NCBI GenBank assembly: GCA_041687395.1
Contig: JAWLCA010000006.1
Coordinates: forward strand, 1 to 64,000
Direction: 5' to 3'
Length of the DNA stretch: 64,000 nt
Source: JAWLCA01 sp041687395
GTDB taxonomy: Bacteria > Pseudomonadota > Alphaproteobacteria > Rhodobacterales > Rhodobacteraceae
The notes below the pieces were generated by a model. The model did no database searches. It was not told the origin of the DNA and was given only the letters and a program-made list of their open reading frames with translations. The position numbers and the translations under genes are program-made. Of this stretch, positions 18,154 through 26,001 are shown piece by piece (position 1 is the first letter of the stretch; the number at the start of each line of letters is the position of its first letter).

Positions 18154-19275
18154 ATGACCAGCAACTTCTCCCTTCCCCGGGCAGATCACGTCGGCTCGCT
18201 GCTTCGTCCTCCAGAGCTGGCCGCCGCGCGCAGTGCGCGCGCCGGTAACGAGATCAGCGCGGAAGATCTGCGCGGCGTGGAAGACGCGGCCATTCGTGAC
18301 GCGATCACAATGCAGGAGTGCATCGGACTGAAGGTCGTCACCGATGGCGAGATGCGCCGGTCCTTCTGGCATTACGACTTCATGGGCATGCTCGACGGGT
18401 TCGAGATGCAGGAGCGCGATCCCGAACAGGGGGTGCAGTTTGCGGGCGTGAAGCTTCGCCCCCTGTTTCCGACGATCACCGGCAAGCTGGGTTTCCCATT
18501 CGATCACCCGATGCTGGAGCACTTCCGGTTCCTGGCAGAGAATACGAAGGTGACGCCAAAGATATCCATTCCCGGCCCTTCCTGCTGCCACTTCCGAACC
18601 GCGCCCGCGGATATTCATCCGCAGCAGTACCGAGACGATCCCGAGACACTGTTCGCCGACCTCGCGGCGACTTATCGCAATGCCGTGCAGGCGTTCTACG
18701 CCGCCGGTTGCCGCTACTTGCAGATGGACGACATCTTTTTCGCGTACCTCTGCGATCCGAAGCACCGCGCCGCCAAGGCGGCCGAGGGTCACGACCCTGA
18801 TGGCTTGGTGGATCGCTATGCGTGGATGATGCACGAGGCGATCAGGGACAGGCCCGAGGACATGGTGATCGGCATGCATATGTGTCGGGGCAACTTCAGG
18901 TCCACCCATGCGGCCGAAGGGGCTTACGACCTTGTCGCCGACACCGTCTTCAACAAGACCGGCGTCGATATCTTCTTCATGGAATATGATACCGATCGCG
19001 CCGGCGGGTTGGAGCCGCTGAAATTCCTTGCAAAGGGAAAGCAGCGCGTGATGCCCGGCTTCATCACCACAAAGACCGGCGCGATGGAAAGGCTCGACGA
19101 TCTGAAACGCCGCTTCGACGAGGCATCGCAATACGCCGATCTGGATCAATTGGGAATCGCGCCGCAGTGCGGCTTTGCCTCGACCGAGGAAGGCAATGCC
19201 GTCGCGATCGACGACCAGAAACGCAAGCTTGAATTGGTCGTGGCCACCGCAGAGGCGATCTGGGGCCACGTCTGA
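18154..19275 (+). CDS. MetE C-terminal-domain (core MetE) methyltransferase
   Basis: A 373-residue protein of the cobalamin-independent methionine synthase catalytic-domain family, lacking the N-terminal MetE half. All four expected zinc ligands are visible: His242 and Cys244 (GMHMCRGNF), Glu277 (FFMEYD) and Cys339 (PQCGFAS). Asp in YLQMDDIFF matches the substrate-binding region. Core-MetE proteins move methyl groups to thiols, in some cases from donors other than methyl-folate polyglutamate. The next gene encodes a folate-dependent O-demethylase that should release 5-methyl-tetrahydrofolate, so this enzyme could take up that methyl group. The pairing is inferred from adjacency. Confidence 0.85.
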   Translation: MTSNFSLPRADHVGSLLRPPELAAARSARAGNEISAEDLRGVEDAAIRDAITMQECIGLKVVTDGEMRRSFWHYDFMGMLDGFEMQERDPEQGVQFAGVKLRPLFPTITGKLGFPFDHPMLEHFRFLAENTKVTPKISIPGPSCCHFRTAPADIHPQQYRDDPETLFADLAATYRNAVQAFYAAGCRYLQMDDIFFAYLCDPKHRAAKAAEGHDPDGLVDRYAWMMHEAIRDRPEDMVIGMHMCRGNFRSTHAAEGAYDLVADTVFNKTGVDIFFMEYDTDRAGGLEPLKFLAKGKQRVMPGFITTKTGAMERLDDLKRRFDEASQYADLDQLGIAPQCGFASTEEGNAVAIDDQKRKLELVVATAEAIWGHV

Positions 19276-19327
19276 GATACCGGGGCACCCTGCCCCACGT
19301 CACCACATCTGTCGGGAGGAAGACCAG

Positions 19328-20725
19328 ATGACAGCCAAGAGCCTGAAGGACGTGATTGCCGAAAAGGGCAATATTGTCGAAATGCTGCGCAACTCGAAGA
19401 TCGGAATGTATGTCTATCCGGTCGTGGCGGCCGAGTTCACCAACTGGCGGGACGAGCAGAAAGCCTGGCGCGACAGCGCGGTCCTGTTCGACCAAAGCCA
19501 CCACATGGCCGAGGTTCGCGTGGAAGGCCCCGACGCAGCGCGTTTCCTTGAAAGCCTTTCGATCAACTCGTTCCAGAACTTTACCGTCAACCGGGCCAAG
19601 CACTACGTCCCTGTGTCGCCCTCGGGCCACGTGATCGGAGACGTGATCTGCTTCCGCGAGGACGAGAACGACTACAACCTCGTCGGCCGTGCGCCCACCG
19701 TGAACTGGATCGACTACAACGGCACGCTCGGTAAGTACGACGTCAAGATCAGCCGCGACGAACGCTCGCCCATGCGCCCCGATGGCAAGCTGGTGACCCG
19801 CCGTCACTGGCGCTTTCAGGTTCAGGGGCCGAACGCCGACCTGATCCTGCAGAAGTTACATGGCGGCCCCCTGCCCTCGATCAAGTTCTTCCACATGGAC
19901 TGGATCAACGTCGCGGGGCGCAAGGTGCGCGCGCTGCGTCACGGCATGGCCGGTGCGCCGGGCCTGGAACTCTGGGGGCCCTACGCGGAAAAGGACGAGA
20001 TCTTTGCCGCGATCATGGAGGCAGGTGCCGAACACGGAATCCACGCCGTAGGCTCGCGGGCCTATTCGACGAATACGCTGGAATCCGGCTGGATCCCCTC
20101 GCCTCTGCCCGCGATCTACTCTCACCCCGACCTGGACGACTACCGCGCGTGGCTGCCTGCCCAAGGCTATGAAGCGACCGGGTCCATCGGCGGTTCGTAT
20201 GTTTCAGAAAATATCGAAGATTACTACACCACCCCCTATGAGCTGGGGTACGACTTCTACATCAAGCACGACCACGACTTCGTCGGGGCCGAGGCAGTCA
20301 AGGCGATGGCGGGTAAGCCGCACCGCCGCAAGGTGACGTTCGAGTGGAACGCCGAGGACGTGCTGCGCGTGATGGCCACGGCCTTCGAGCGGGGCGATGA
20401 GCCGTTCAAATTCATCGACATGCCGCAGCCGAACTATGCCTCTTCGTCCTTCGACAAGGTGATGATGGGCGACCGCATGGTGGGCCTGTCGATGTTCAAC
20501 GGCTACAGCTACAATGAACGTTGCATGCTGTCGCTGGGCATCGTGGAGCCGGAGATCAAGGAGGGCGACATTCTCGAACTCCTCTGGGGCGAAGAGCCCA
20601 ACACCGGCAAGACCTCGACCGAGCGTCACCGACAGACGAAGATCCGCGTGAAGGTCTCGGCGGTTCCCTATGCCCGTGAAGCGCGCGAGAACTATGTCGA
20701 AAGCTGGCGGACCCGGAAGGACTGA
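19328..20725 (+). CDS. Tetrahydrofolate-dependent aromatic O-demethylase (LigM/DesA type, GcvT fold)
   Basis: Transfers an aryl O-methyl group to tetrahydrofolate, converting substrates such as vanillate, 3-O-methylgallate or syringate to phenols. The 465-residue protein has LigM/DesA length. It shares long blocks with those enzymes: VEMLRNSKIGMYVYPVVA, FDQSHHMAEV, HYVPVSPSGHVIGD, ALRHGMAGAPGLELWGPY, NTLESGWIPSPLPAIY and FNGYSYNERCMLSLG. ATG 19328 follows GGGAGGAAGACCAG. Simple glycine-cleavage T protein is excluded by length and these blocks. LigA/LigB genes downstream fit a methoxy-aromatic pathway. Confidence 0.88.
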   Translation: MTAKSLKDVIAEKGNIVEMLRNSKIGMYVYPVVAAEFTNWRDEQKAWRDSAVLFDQSHHMAEVRVEGPDAARFLESLSINSFQNFTVNRAKHYVPVSPSGHVIGDVICFREDENDYNLVGRAPTVNWIDYNGTLGKYDVKISRDERSPMRPDGKLVTRRHWRFQVQGPNADLILQKLHGGPLPSIKFFHMDWINVAGRKVRALRHGMAGAPGLELWGPYAEKDEIFAAIMEAGAEHGIHAVGSRAYSTNTLESGWIPSPLPAIYSHPDLDDYRAWLPAQGYEATGSIGGSYVSENIEDYYTTPYELGYDFYIKHDHDFVGAEAVKAMAGKPHRRKVTFEWNAEDVLRVMATAFERGDEPFKFIDMPQPNYASSSFDKVMMGDRMVGLSMFNGYSYNERCMLSLGIVEPEIKEGDILELLWGEEPNTGKTSTERHRQTKIRVKVSAVPYAREARENYVESWRTRKD

Positions 20726-20788
20726 GGCCTACCGGCTCCGGCGCACGCACGTGGCGCTGGGGCGCCGGCTTGAAGGAACGACGGTTGT

Positions 20789-20803
20789 GCCCCCCAAGGG
20801 GGC
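20789..20803 (+). terminator. Small hairpin between the O-demethylase and TRAP genes
   Basis: GCCCCC and GGGGGC form a 6-bp stem with a CAA loop in the 136-base gap. There is no T-run, so it more likely adjusts relative expression or mRNA stability within the operon than ends transcription. Confidence 0.3.
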
Positions 20804-20861
20804 GACCGCTATCGCCGCCGCCGCGTCGGCACGAACGCGGCACCACATCGGGAGGAAGACC

Positions 20862-21872
20862 ATGACTGCATTACCGAAGACAAAGGCCGCCTTCTTCGCC
20901 TCTGTTATGGCCGCCGCTCTGGCAGCGCCGGCTGTTCAGGCAGAGGAACTCAGCTTCGCGCACTTCGTGCCGCCGGCACACATCATCACCTCATCGATCG
21001 TCGAGCCGCTGTCCGAGGCAGTGAGTACCGCCACGAACGGTGATCTGACCATTCGGGTCTATCCCGGTGGCGAACTCGGACCGGGCCCGGTGGAACAGTA
21101 TGCCCGCGTCGTCCAGGGCGTGGCCGACATGGCCTGGGGCCTTTCGGGCTACAACAGCCAGCAGTTCCCGCTGTCGATGATCGTGGAACTGCCCGGTGTG
21201 GTCGATGCGGCCGGTTCGGGGCACGAGGCGATGTGGCGCGTCTATGACGAGTACCTGACCGGCGAGTTTCCCGGAACACGCGCGCTTGCGCTCTGGACCT
21301 CCGAGCCCAACGTGCTGATCATGAGCGAAAAGGAAGTCCGCACGCCTGCTGATCTGGCAGGTTTGCGTATCCGTGTCTCGGGTGCCTTCCCGGGACAGGT
21401 GATCGAAGCCCTTGGCGCGACGCCCGTGCAGATGCCCGCGAACGAGATGTACAATGCGCTTCAGACCGGCCTGATCGACGGCATCATGACCGGTGCTTCG
21501 GCGATCCAGGACTTCAAGATCGATGAAGTTGCAGCAACCTACACCACCGGACCCAGCCTTGGGAACATCCTGTTCTACGTCGTCATGAACGAAGCCCGCT
21601 ATCAGGGTCTGTCGGACGAACACAAGGCGGCGCTCGACAGCATTGCCGGCCCCGCCCTGTCGGAATCCGGCGAGACCGGTTGGAACGGTCGTGCCGATGA
21701 AACGCTTGAGGCGCTGCGTGCGAACCCCGAGAAGACGGTGATTGATCTGACGCCCGAAGAATCGGCTGCCTTCAACGAGATCACCATGGCGTTGACCGAA
21801 AAGGTCATCGCCGATCTGGATGGTCAGGGTCTGCCTGCGAGCGCCGTGCTGGCGGCGATGAAGGGCGAATGA
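20862..21872 (+). CDS. TRAP transporter substrate-binding protein (DctP family)
   Basis: The periplasmic receptor of a TRAP transporter, 336 residues. The signal peptide ends at about AVQA-EELS (residue 27). The conserved family motifs are PGGELGPGPVEQ, a RIRVSG segment that should supply the carboxylate-binding Arg, and ALQTGLIDGIMTG. ATG 20862 has GGGAGGAAGACC. Its genes for small and large membrane subunits follow without gaps. The surrounding O-demethylase and ring-cleavage genes suggest a methoxylated aromatic acid as ligand; TRAP receptors for lignin-derived aromatics are known. Confidence 0.92.
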   Translation: MTALPKTKAAFFASVMAAALAAPAVQAEELSFAHFVPPAHIITSSIVEPLSEAVSTATNGDLTIRVYPGGELGPGPVEQYARVVQGVADMAWGLSGYNSQQFPLSMIVELPGVVDAAGSGHEAMWRVYDEYLTGEFPGTRALALWTSEPNVLIMSEKEVRTPADLAGLRIRVSGAFPGQVIEALGATPVQMPANEMYNALQTGLIDGIMTGASAIQDFKIDEVAATYTTGPSLGNILFYVVMNEARYQGLSDEHKAALDSIAGPALSESGETGWNGRADETLEALRANPEKTVIDLTPEESAAFNEITMALTEKVIADLDGQGLPASAVLAAMKGE

Positions 21873-21876
21873 CCCG

Positions 21877-22380
21877 ATGATCCTCTCACGGCTTTCCTGG
21901 CTGACCGACCGACTGATCGACCTGTCGGTTCTTCTGGGGGCCGTGGGTCTTTTGGTGGCGCTCGGCACCACAACCGCAGACGTGGTCGGGCGCGCCTTCG
22001 GGCGCCCGCTCTATGGCGCGCGGGACGTGGTGTCGATGGCTGGCGTCTTTGTCGTTTTCGGCGGCATGGCCCACGCGCATCGCAAGGGGGCGCATGTCGC
22101 TGTCGATCTGCTCGAACGGCATTTCTCGCCCGGACTGAATCGGGTTCTCACCGTCGCGGGTCACATGCTCGGGGCGGCCGTCTTTCTACTGATCGCGCGA
22201 CAATTCTGGTTGCAGGTCGACCTCGCGCGGATGCTCAACATGTCGACCAATCTGCTCTACCTGCCCCGCGCGCCCTTCCTGATGGCAATGAGCGCACTTT
22301 CCGCCATATGTGCGCTGTCAATGACTCTCAATGCACTGCAACTGATCTTTGGCCACCAGAAGCCAGAGGTCACGCGATGA
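21877..22380 (+). CDS. TRAP transporter small membrane subunit (DctQ family)
   Basis: A 167-residue membrane protein with four predicted helices and the DctQ signatures GRPLYGARDVVSMAGVFVVF and AHRKGAHVAVDLLER. It lies 4 bases after the receptor gene and overlaps the DctM start by an ATGA, so translation is coupled. Confidence 0.92.
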   Translation: MILSRLSWLTDRLIDLSVLLGAVGLLVALGTTTADVVGRAFGRPLYGARDVVSMAGVFVVFGGMAHAHRKGAHVAVDLLERHFSPGLNRVLTVAGHMLGAAVFLLIARQFWLQVDLARMLNMSTNLLYLPRAPFLMAMSALSAICALSMTLNALQLIFGHQKPEVTR

Positions 22381-23687
22381 GCCCGGAAACCGTCGGCTTC
22401 ATCGGGATCGGCATCCTGCTGGTCCTGTTGGCCATCAGGATTCCGGTCGCGATCGCGATGTTTCTGGTCGGGCTGGGTGGCATCGCATATTTGCGCAACG
22501 AGACTGCCGCCCTGTCCTATCTGGCGAATGACGGCTTCTCGCTCGCCTCCAGCGCCGACCTGCTGGTGATCCCCCTGTTCATCCTGATGGGTAACGTCGC
22601 CACTGAATCGGGCATGTCGCGAAAGCTCTACGATGCGGCATATGCCTGGATCGGCTCCTGGCGGGGCGGGCTGGCCTCGGCCACAGTCGTGGGGTCGGGC
22701 GGATTTGCAGCGCTGTCGGGGTCTTCCGTCGCGTCGGCCCTGACGATGGGGCGGGTCAGTCTGGGCGAGATGCAGCGCTTCGGGTATTCGCCACGGCTGT
22801 CGACCGGCGCCGTCGCCGCCGGCGGCACGCTCGGCATCCTGATCCCGCCCTCCACGGGCTTCGTGCTCTATGCCATCCTGACCCAGGAATCGATCGGACG
22901 CCTGTTCCTTGCCGGCGTCCTTCCGGGGCTGCTGCTCGTCGTCCTGTTCATCGCCACGATCATGGTGATGTCTACGATCAACCCCGCGCTCGGCCCGTCG
23001 GGCCCGCGCACCTCATGGTCTGACAAGGGACGCGCCACCTTGGGCTCCCTGCCGCTGATCGGGCTCGTGGTACTTACGATCGGGGGCATCTACGGTGGAC
23101 TGTTCTCGCCGACCGAAGCCGCCGGGGTCGGGGCGCTTATGGCCATTCTCTATGGACTTGTCACCCGGACACTGTCGTTCACGGGGTTGAGCAAGGCGCT
23201 CTCGGACAGTGTCTCGACCACGGCTGTGGTGATGTTGATCCTGATCGCAGCCCATGTCTTCGGTCCATTCCTGGCTTTCAGCCGCGTGCCCACCCTGGTC
23301 GGCGAATTCCTGACCGGTCTGAAAGTCGGGGTCTATGGGGTGCTGATCCTGATCCTCGCCTGCTACCTGATCCTGGGCTGCTTCCTTGAGGGCTATGCGA
23401 TGCTGGTCCTGACGATGCCGATCTTCTTTCCCGTGATCACGAGCCTCGGTTTCGATCCGATCTGGTTCGGCGTCCTGGCGGTGGTGATGCTGGAAATGGG
23501 GCTGATCACACCACCCGTCGGCATGAACGTCTTCATAGTGAAATCGGTCGCACCGAGTGTTCCCCTGTCCGACATCTTCCGCGGCGTCGCGCCGTTCCTA
23601 CTCTCGATGGTGGTCTTGGTGGCGCTCCTGATCCTGTTCCCTCAGATCGCACTGATCCTGCCGAACACCATGCTGGGGGTCAGATGA
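22377..23687 (+). CDS. TRAP transporter large permease (DctM family)
   Basis: A 436-residue inner-membrane permease with about 12 hydrophobic segments. DctM landmarks are visible: ANDGFSLASSADLLVIPLFILMGN, GSGGFAALSGSSVASALTMG, AAGGTLGILIPPSTGFVLYA and MLEMGLITPPVGMNVFIVK. Its start is fixed by ATGA overlap with the DctQ stop. The TGA stop overlaps the ATG of the next, damaged hydrolase gene, so that gene belonged to the same operon. Confidence 0.95.
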   Translation: MSPETVGFIGIGILLVLLAIRIPVAIAMFLVGLGGIAYLRNETAALSYLANDGFSLASSADLLVIPLFILMGNVATESGMSRKLYDAAYAWIGSWRGGLASATVVGSGGFAALSGSSVASALTMGRVSLGEMQRFGYSPRLSTGAVAAGGTLGILIPPSTGFVLYAILTQESIGRLFLAGVLPGLLLVVLFIATIMVMSTINPALGPSGPRTSWSDKGRATLGSLPLIGLVVLTIGGIYGGLFSPTEAAGVGALMAILYGLVTRTLSFTGLSKALSDSVSTTAVVMLILIAAHVFGPFLAFSRVPTLVGEFLTGLKVGVYGVLILILACYLILGCFLEGYAMLVLTMPIFFPVITSLGFDPIWFGVLAVVMLEMGLITPPVGMNVFIVKSVAPSVPLSDIFRGVAPFLLSMVVLVALLILFPQIALILPNTMLGVR

Positions 23688-24382
23688 TGCCGACGGTTCT
23701 GCTGCTGCCCGGCCTGCTCTCTAACCGCACCGTTTGGGAGGCCGTGATCAACCGGCTGTGACCCCACATTCCGGTCGAGGTCGCCGATTTCTCGACCCAG
23801 GACAACCTGACCGTGATGGCAAGCGATATGCTGGCCGCGCATCCGGGCTCGCTTTACGTCGCCGGGCATTCCATGGGCGGCCGCGTCGCGATGGAGATGG
23901 CGCGGCTCGCCCCAGAACGGGTCGGGCGTTTGGCCCTGCTCGACACTGGCATTCACCCCAGGCGCGAGGCGGAAATACCGAAACGGCGCGAGATGGTGGA
24001 GCTTGCACATCGCGAAGGGATGCAGGCACTGGCCCGGATCTGGTTGCCCCCGATGGTTCATTCTTACAGGCACAACGATGAAAGCCTGATGGGGCCTCTG
24101 ACGGAGATGGTGCTCCGGATGGACCCGGCCCTTCATGAACGCCAGATCCGTGCCCTGACCGATCGGCCCGACGCCTCGGCCTACATCGATGCCTATACCG
24201 GGCCGCTTGCCCTGATCGTCGGCCGTCAGGACGCCTGGAGCCCGGTCAGCCAGCACGAGGATATCGCCCGGCTTTGCCCGCAGGCGAGACTGACAATTAT
24301 CGAGGATGCGGGGCATTTCGCCCCCATCGAGCGCCCCGAAGCCGTGGCCGAGGCCCTTGCTGAATGGGCAGGCGTCGCGTGA
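23684..24382 (+). pseudogene. Alpha/beta hydrolase interrupted by an in-frame TGA
   Basis: The frame opens with ATG at 23684 (ATGA overlap with the DctM stop) and encodes the N-terminal strand and oxyanion region TVLLLPGLLSNRTVW. It meets TGA at 23759-23761 and continues uninterrupted in the same frame to 24382. The downstream part holds the nucleophile elbow AGHSMGGRVAMEMARLAPERV, an acid-residue strand before LIVGRQDAWSP and the catalytic His in EDAGHFAPIERPE. A later start near 23813 would lack the first strand and oxyanion hole. It is best read as one about 232-residue hydrolase broken by a single nonsense change, or a sequencing error. Confidence 0.8.
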
Positions 24383-24389
24383 GGAAGCC

Positions 24390-24749
24390 ATGACCGAAAC
24401 CGAGAAACCGGATCGCATTCCCGACACCCCGCTGTTCGACCGCACCCGGTCGAACGCCGGTTACGCCCTTAACAAGATGGCGATGTCCCTCTCGACGCCC
24501 GAGGGCCGGGCGGCCTTTCTGGCGGATGAGCCTGCGTATCCGGACCGGTTCCAAATGACCGCCGACCAGAAAAAGGCCGTGCTCGACCGTGACTGGGCCG
24601 AGATGGTCCGCCTTGGCGGCAACCTTTTCTACATCCTGAAGATCTCGGCCGTCGATCCGACCCCGATCCGTGAAATTGGCGCGGCGCAGGCGGGAATGAG
24701 CCTGGAGGAATTCCTGCAAACCCTTTTGGGAAAGGCGACAAATGGCTGA
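24390..24749 (+). CDS. ligA: Extradiol dioxygenase small (alpha) subunit, LigA family
   Basis: A 119-residue protein of the LigA family, the small helical subunit that caps the active site of the LigAB class II extradiol dioxygenase (protocatechuate 4,5-dioxygenase and relatives). Family features include the Leu/Met-rich central helices (KAVLDRDWAEMVRLGGNLFY) and the C-terminal MSLEEFLQTLLG helix. ATG 24390 has GAGGAAGCC before it. The gene overlaps the LigB start by 8 bases. The gene has no relation to the DNA ligase of the same symbol. Confidence 0.9.
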   Translation: MTETEKPDRIPDTPLFDRTRSNAGYALNKMAMSLSTPEGRAAFLADEPAYPDRFQMTADQKKAVLDRDWAEMVRLGGNLFYILKISAVDPTPIREIGAAQAGMSLEEFLQTLLGKATNG

Positions 24750-25591
24750 ACTCATCGGCGGCATCGGCACCAGCCACGTCCCCTCGATCGCCGCAGCGAT
24801 CGACAAGGGCCTGCGTAACACAGGCGCCGTTTTTCGATGGCTATGTCCCTGCTCAGGAATGGGCGGCGCAGCGCAAGCCTGACATCGCCGTCGTTGTCTT
24901 CAACGACCATGGCAACGCCTTCTTCCTGGACAAGGTTCCGACCATCGCCCTCGGCGTCGCGGACGAATACCGCCCCATCGACGAAGGTTGGGGCCCCCGC
25001 CCCATCCCACCCTTCCCCGGCGCCGCCGACTTCGCCTGGCATCTGGTCGACCGCATGGTGGAAGATCATTTCGATCCCTTGGTCTGCCGCGAACTGGAGG
25101 TCGACCACGACATGCAGGTACCAATGGAACTGATCTTTGGCCGGCCAGCGGTATGGCCGGTCAAGGTCGTGCCGATCCTGATCAACACCATCCAGTATCC
25201 CATTCCCACACCGCAACGGATGTGGAACCTTGGCCGAACCTTGCGCGAGGCCATTGAGGCGTGGCCGACCGACGAAAAGGTCGTCGTGCTGGGCACGGGA
25301 GGCTTGTCGCATCAGCTGCAGGGCGCAAGGGCCGGGTTCATCAACCCGCCGGCAGACAGGGCCTGGATCGAGCGGATCGGCCCGGACCCGGACCGCTACC
25401 GCCTGATGAGCCGCGAGGATTACGTGGAGACCTTCGGCTCCGAGGGTGCCGAACTCATCATGTGGCTGGTGATGCGCGGTTGCATGGACGAAAAGGTCAG
25501 AACGCTGCACCGCCACTATTTCGCCCCCGCCTCGATGACCGGCGCCGGCATGGTCCTGCTGGAGAATGAGACCGGTCGATGTACTTCCTGA
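24742..25591 (+). pseudogene. ligB: Extradiol dioxygenase large (beta) subunit LigB, frameshifted
   Basis: The catalytic subunit for 4,5-type cleavage of protocatechuate, gallate or 3-O-methylgallate. It is split between two frames. The first runs from ATG 24742 (ELIGGIGTSHVPSIAAAID, with an expected iron His) and stops at 24880-24882 after 46 residues. The second begins about 24827 with PFFDGYVPAQEW and runs to 25591. It carries NDHGNAF (second iron His), DEGWGPRPIPPFPGAADFAWH, LGTGGLSHQLQG and GSEGAELIMWL (expected iron Glu). A net one-base gain or two-base loss near 24820-24830 explains it. Apart from this the gene is well preserved, so the lesion is recent or an assembly error. Confidence 0.85.
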
Positions 25592-25899
25592 TGGTCTGCC
25601 ACCACCACCCGGATCAGGGCGCGGTACGCGACCGGCTTCGCGACGATCACCGCGCCTGGGTCGCCTCGGGCGGCAACGGGCTTGCGCGCGTGCTGGTGGG
25701 ATCGGCACTTTGGAACGAAGCGGACGAAGGCGTGGGGAACTTTGGAGTGCTGCAAGCGGAAACCGAGGAACAGGCCCGCGCCTTTGCCGAAGGCGATCCC
25801 TTTGCGAAAGGCGGCGTTGTTTCTCGCATCGAGATCAAGCGATTGGCCGATACGTTTCAGGCGGATCGGATCCGGCCCATGACAAGGGGTCCGCAATAG
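25579..25899 (+). CDS. YciI-family protein
   Basis: A 106-residue dimeric alpha/beta-barrel-like protein of the YciI/ferredoxin-like superfamily. Visible features are the N-terminal MYFLMVCHHHPD strand, DHRAWVAS (a conserved His) and the C-terminal EGDPFAKGGVV motif typical of YciI. It overlaps the LigB end by 13 bases and therefore belongs to the ring-cleavage operon. Relatives include muconolactone-isomerase-like and chloromuconolactone-processing proteins, so it may act on a ring-cleavage product. That is inference from position. Confidence 0.82.
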   Translation: MYFLMVCHHHPDQGAVRDRLRDDHRAWVASGGNGLARVLVGSALWNEADEGVGNFGVLQAETEEQARAFAEGDPFAKGGVVSRIEIKRLADTFQADRIRPMTRGPQ

Positions 25900-26001
25900 A
25901 AAGGCCTGCAGGACCCACACGCATGTGCCTTTCACTTCGCCATTGTTGCGCGCTCCTCCGCCCACTGCTACTTCCGCGAAACCAGTCAGGAGGACAGCTT
26001 G

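Noticed and set aside
23759..23761. TGA read as selenocysteine in the alpha/beta hydrolase
   Set aside because: The position is a surface loop in this fold, no SECIS-like hairpin follows, and no selenoprotein of this family is known to me.
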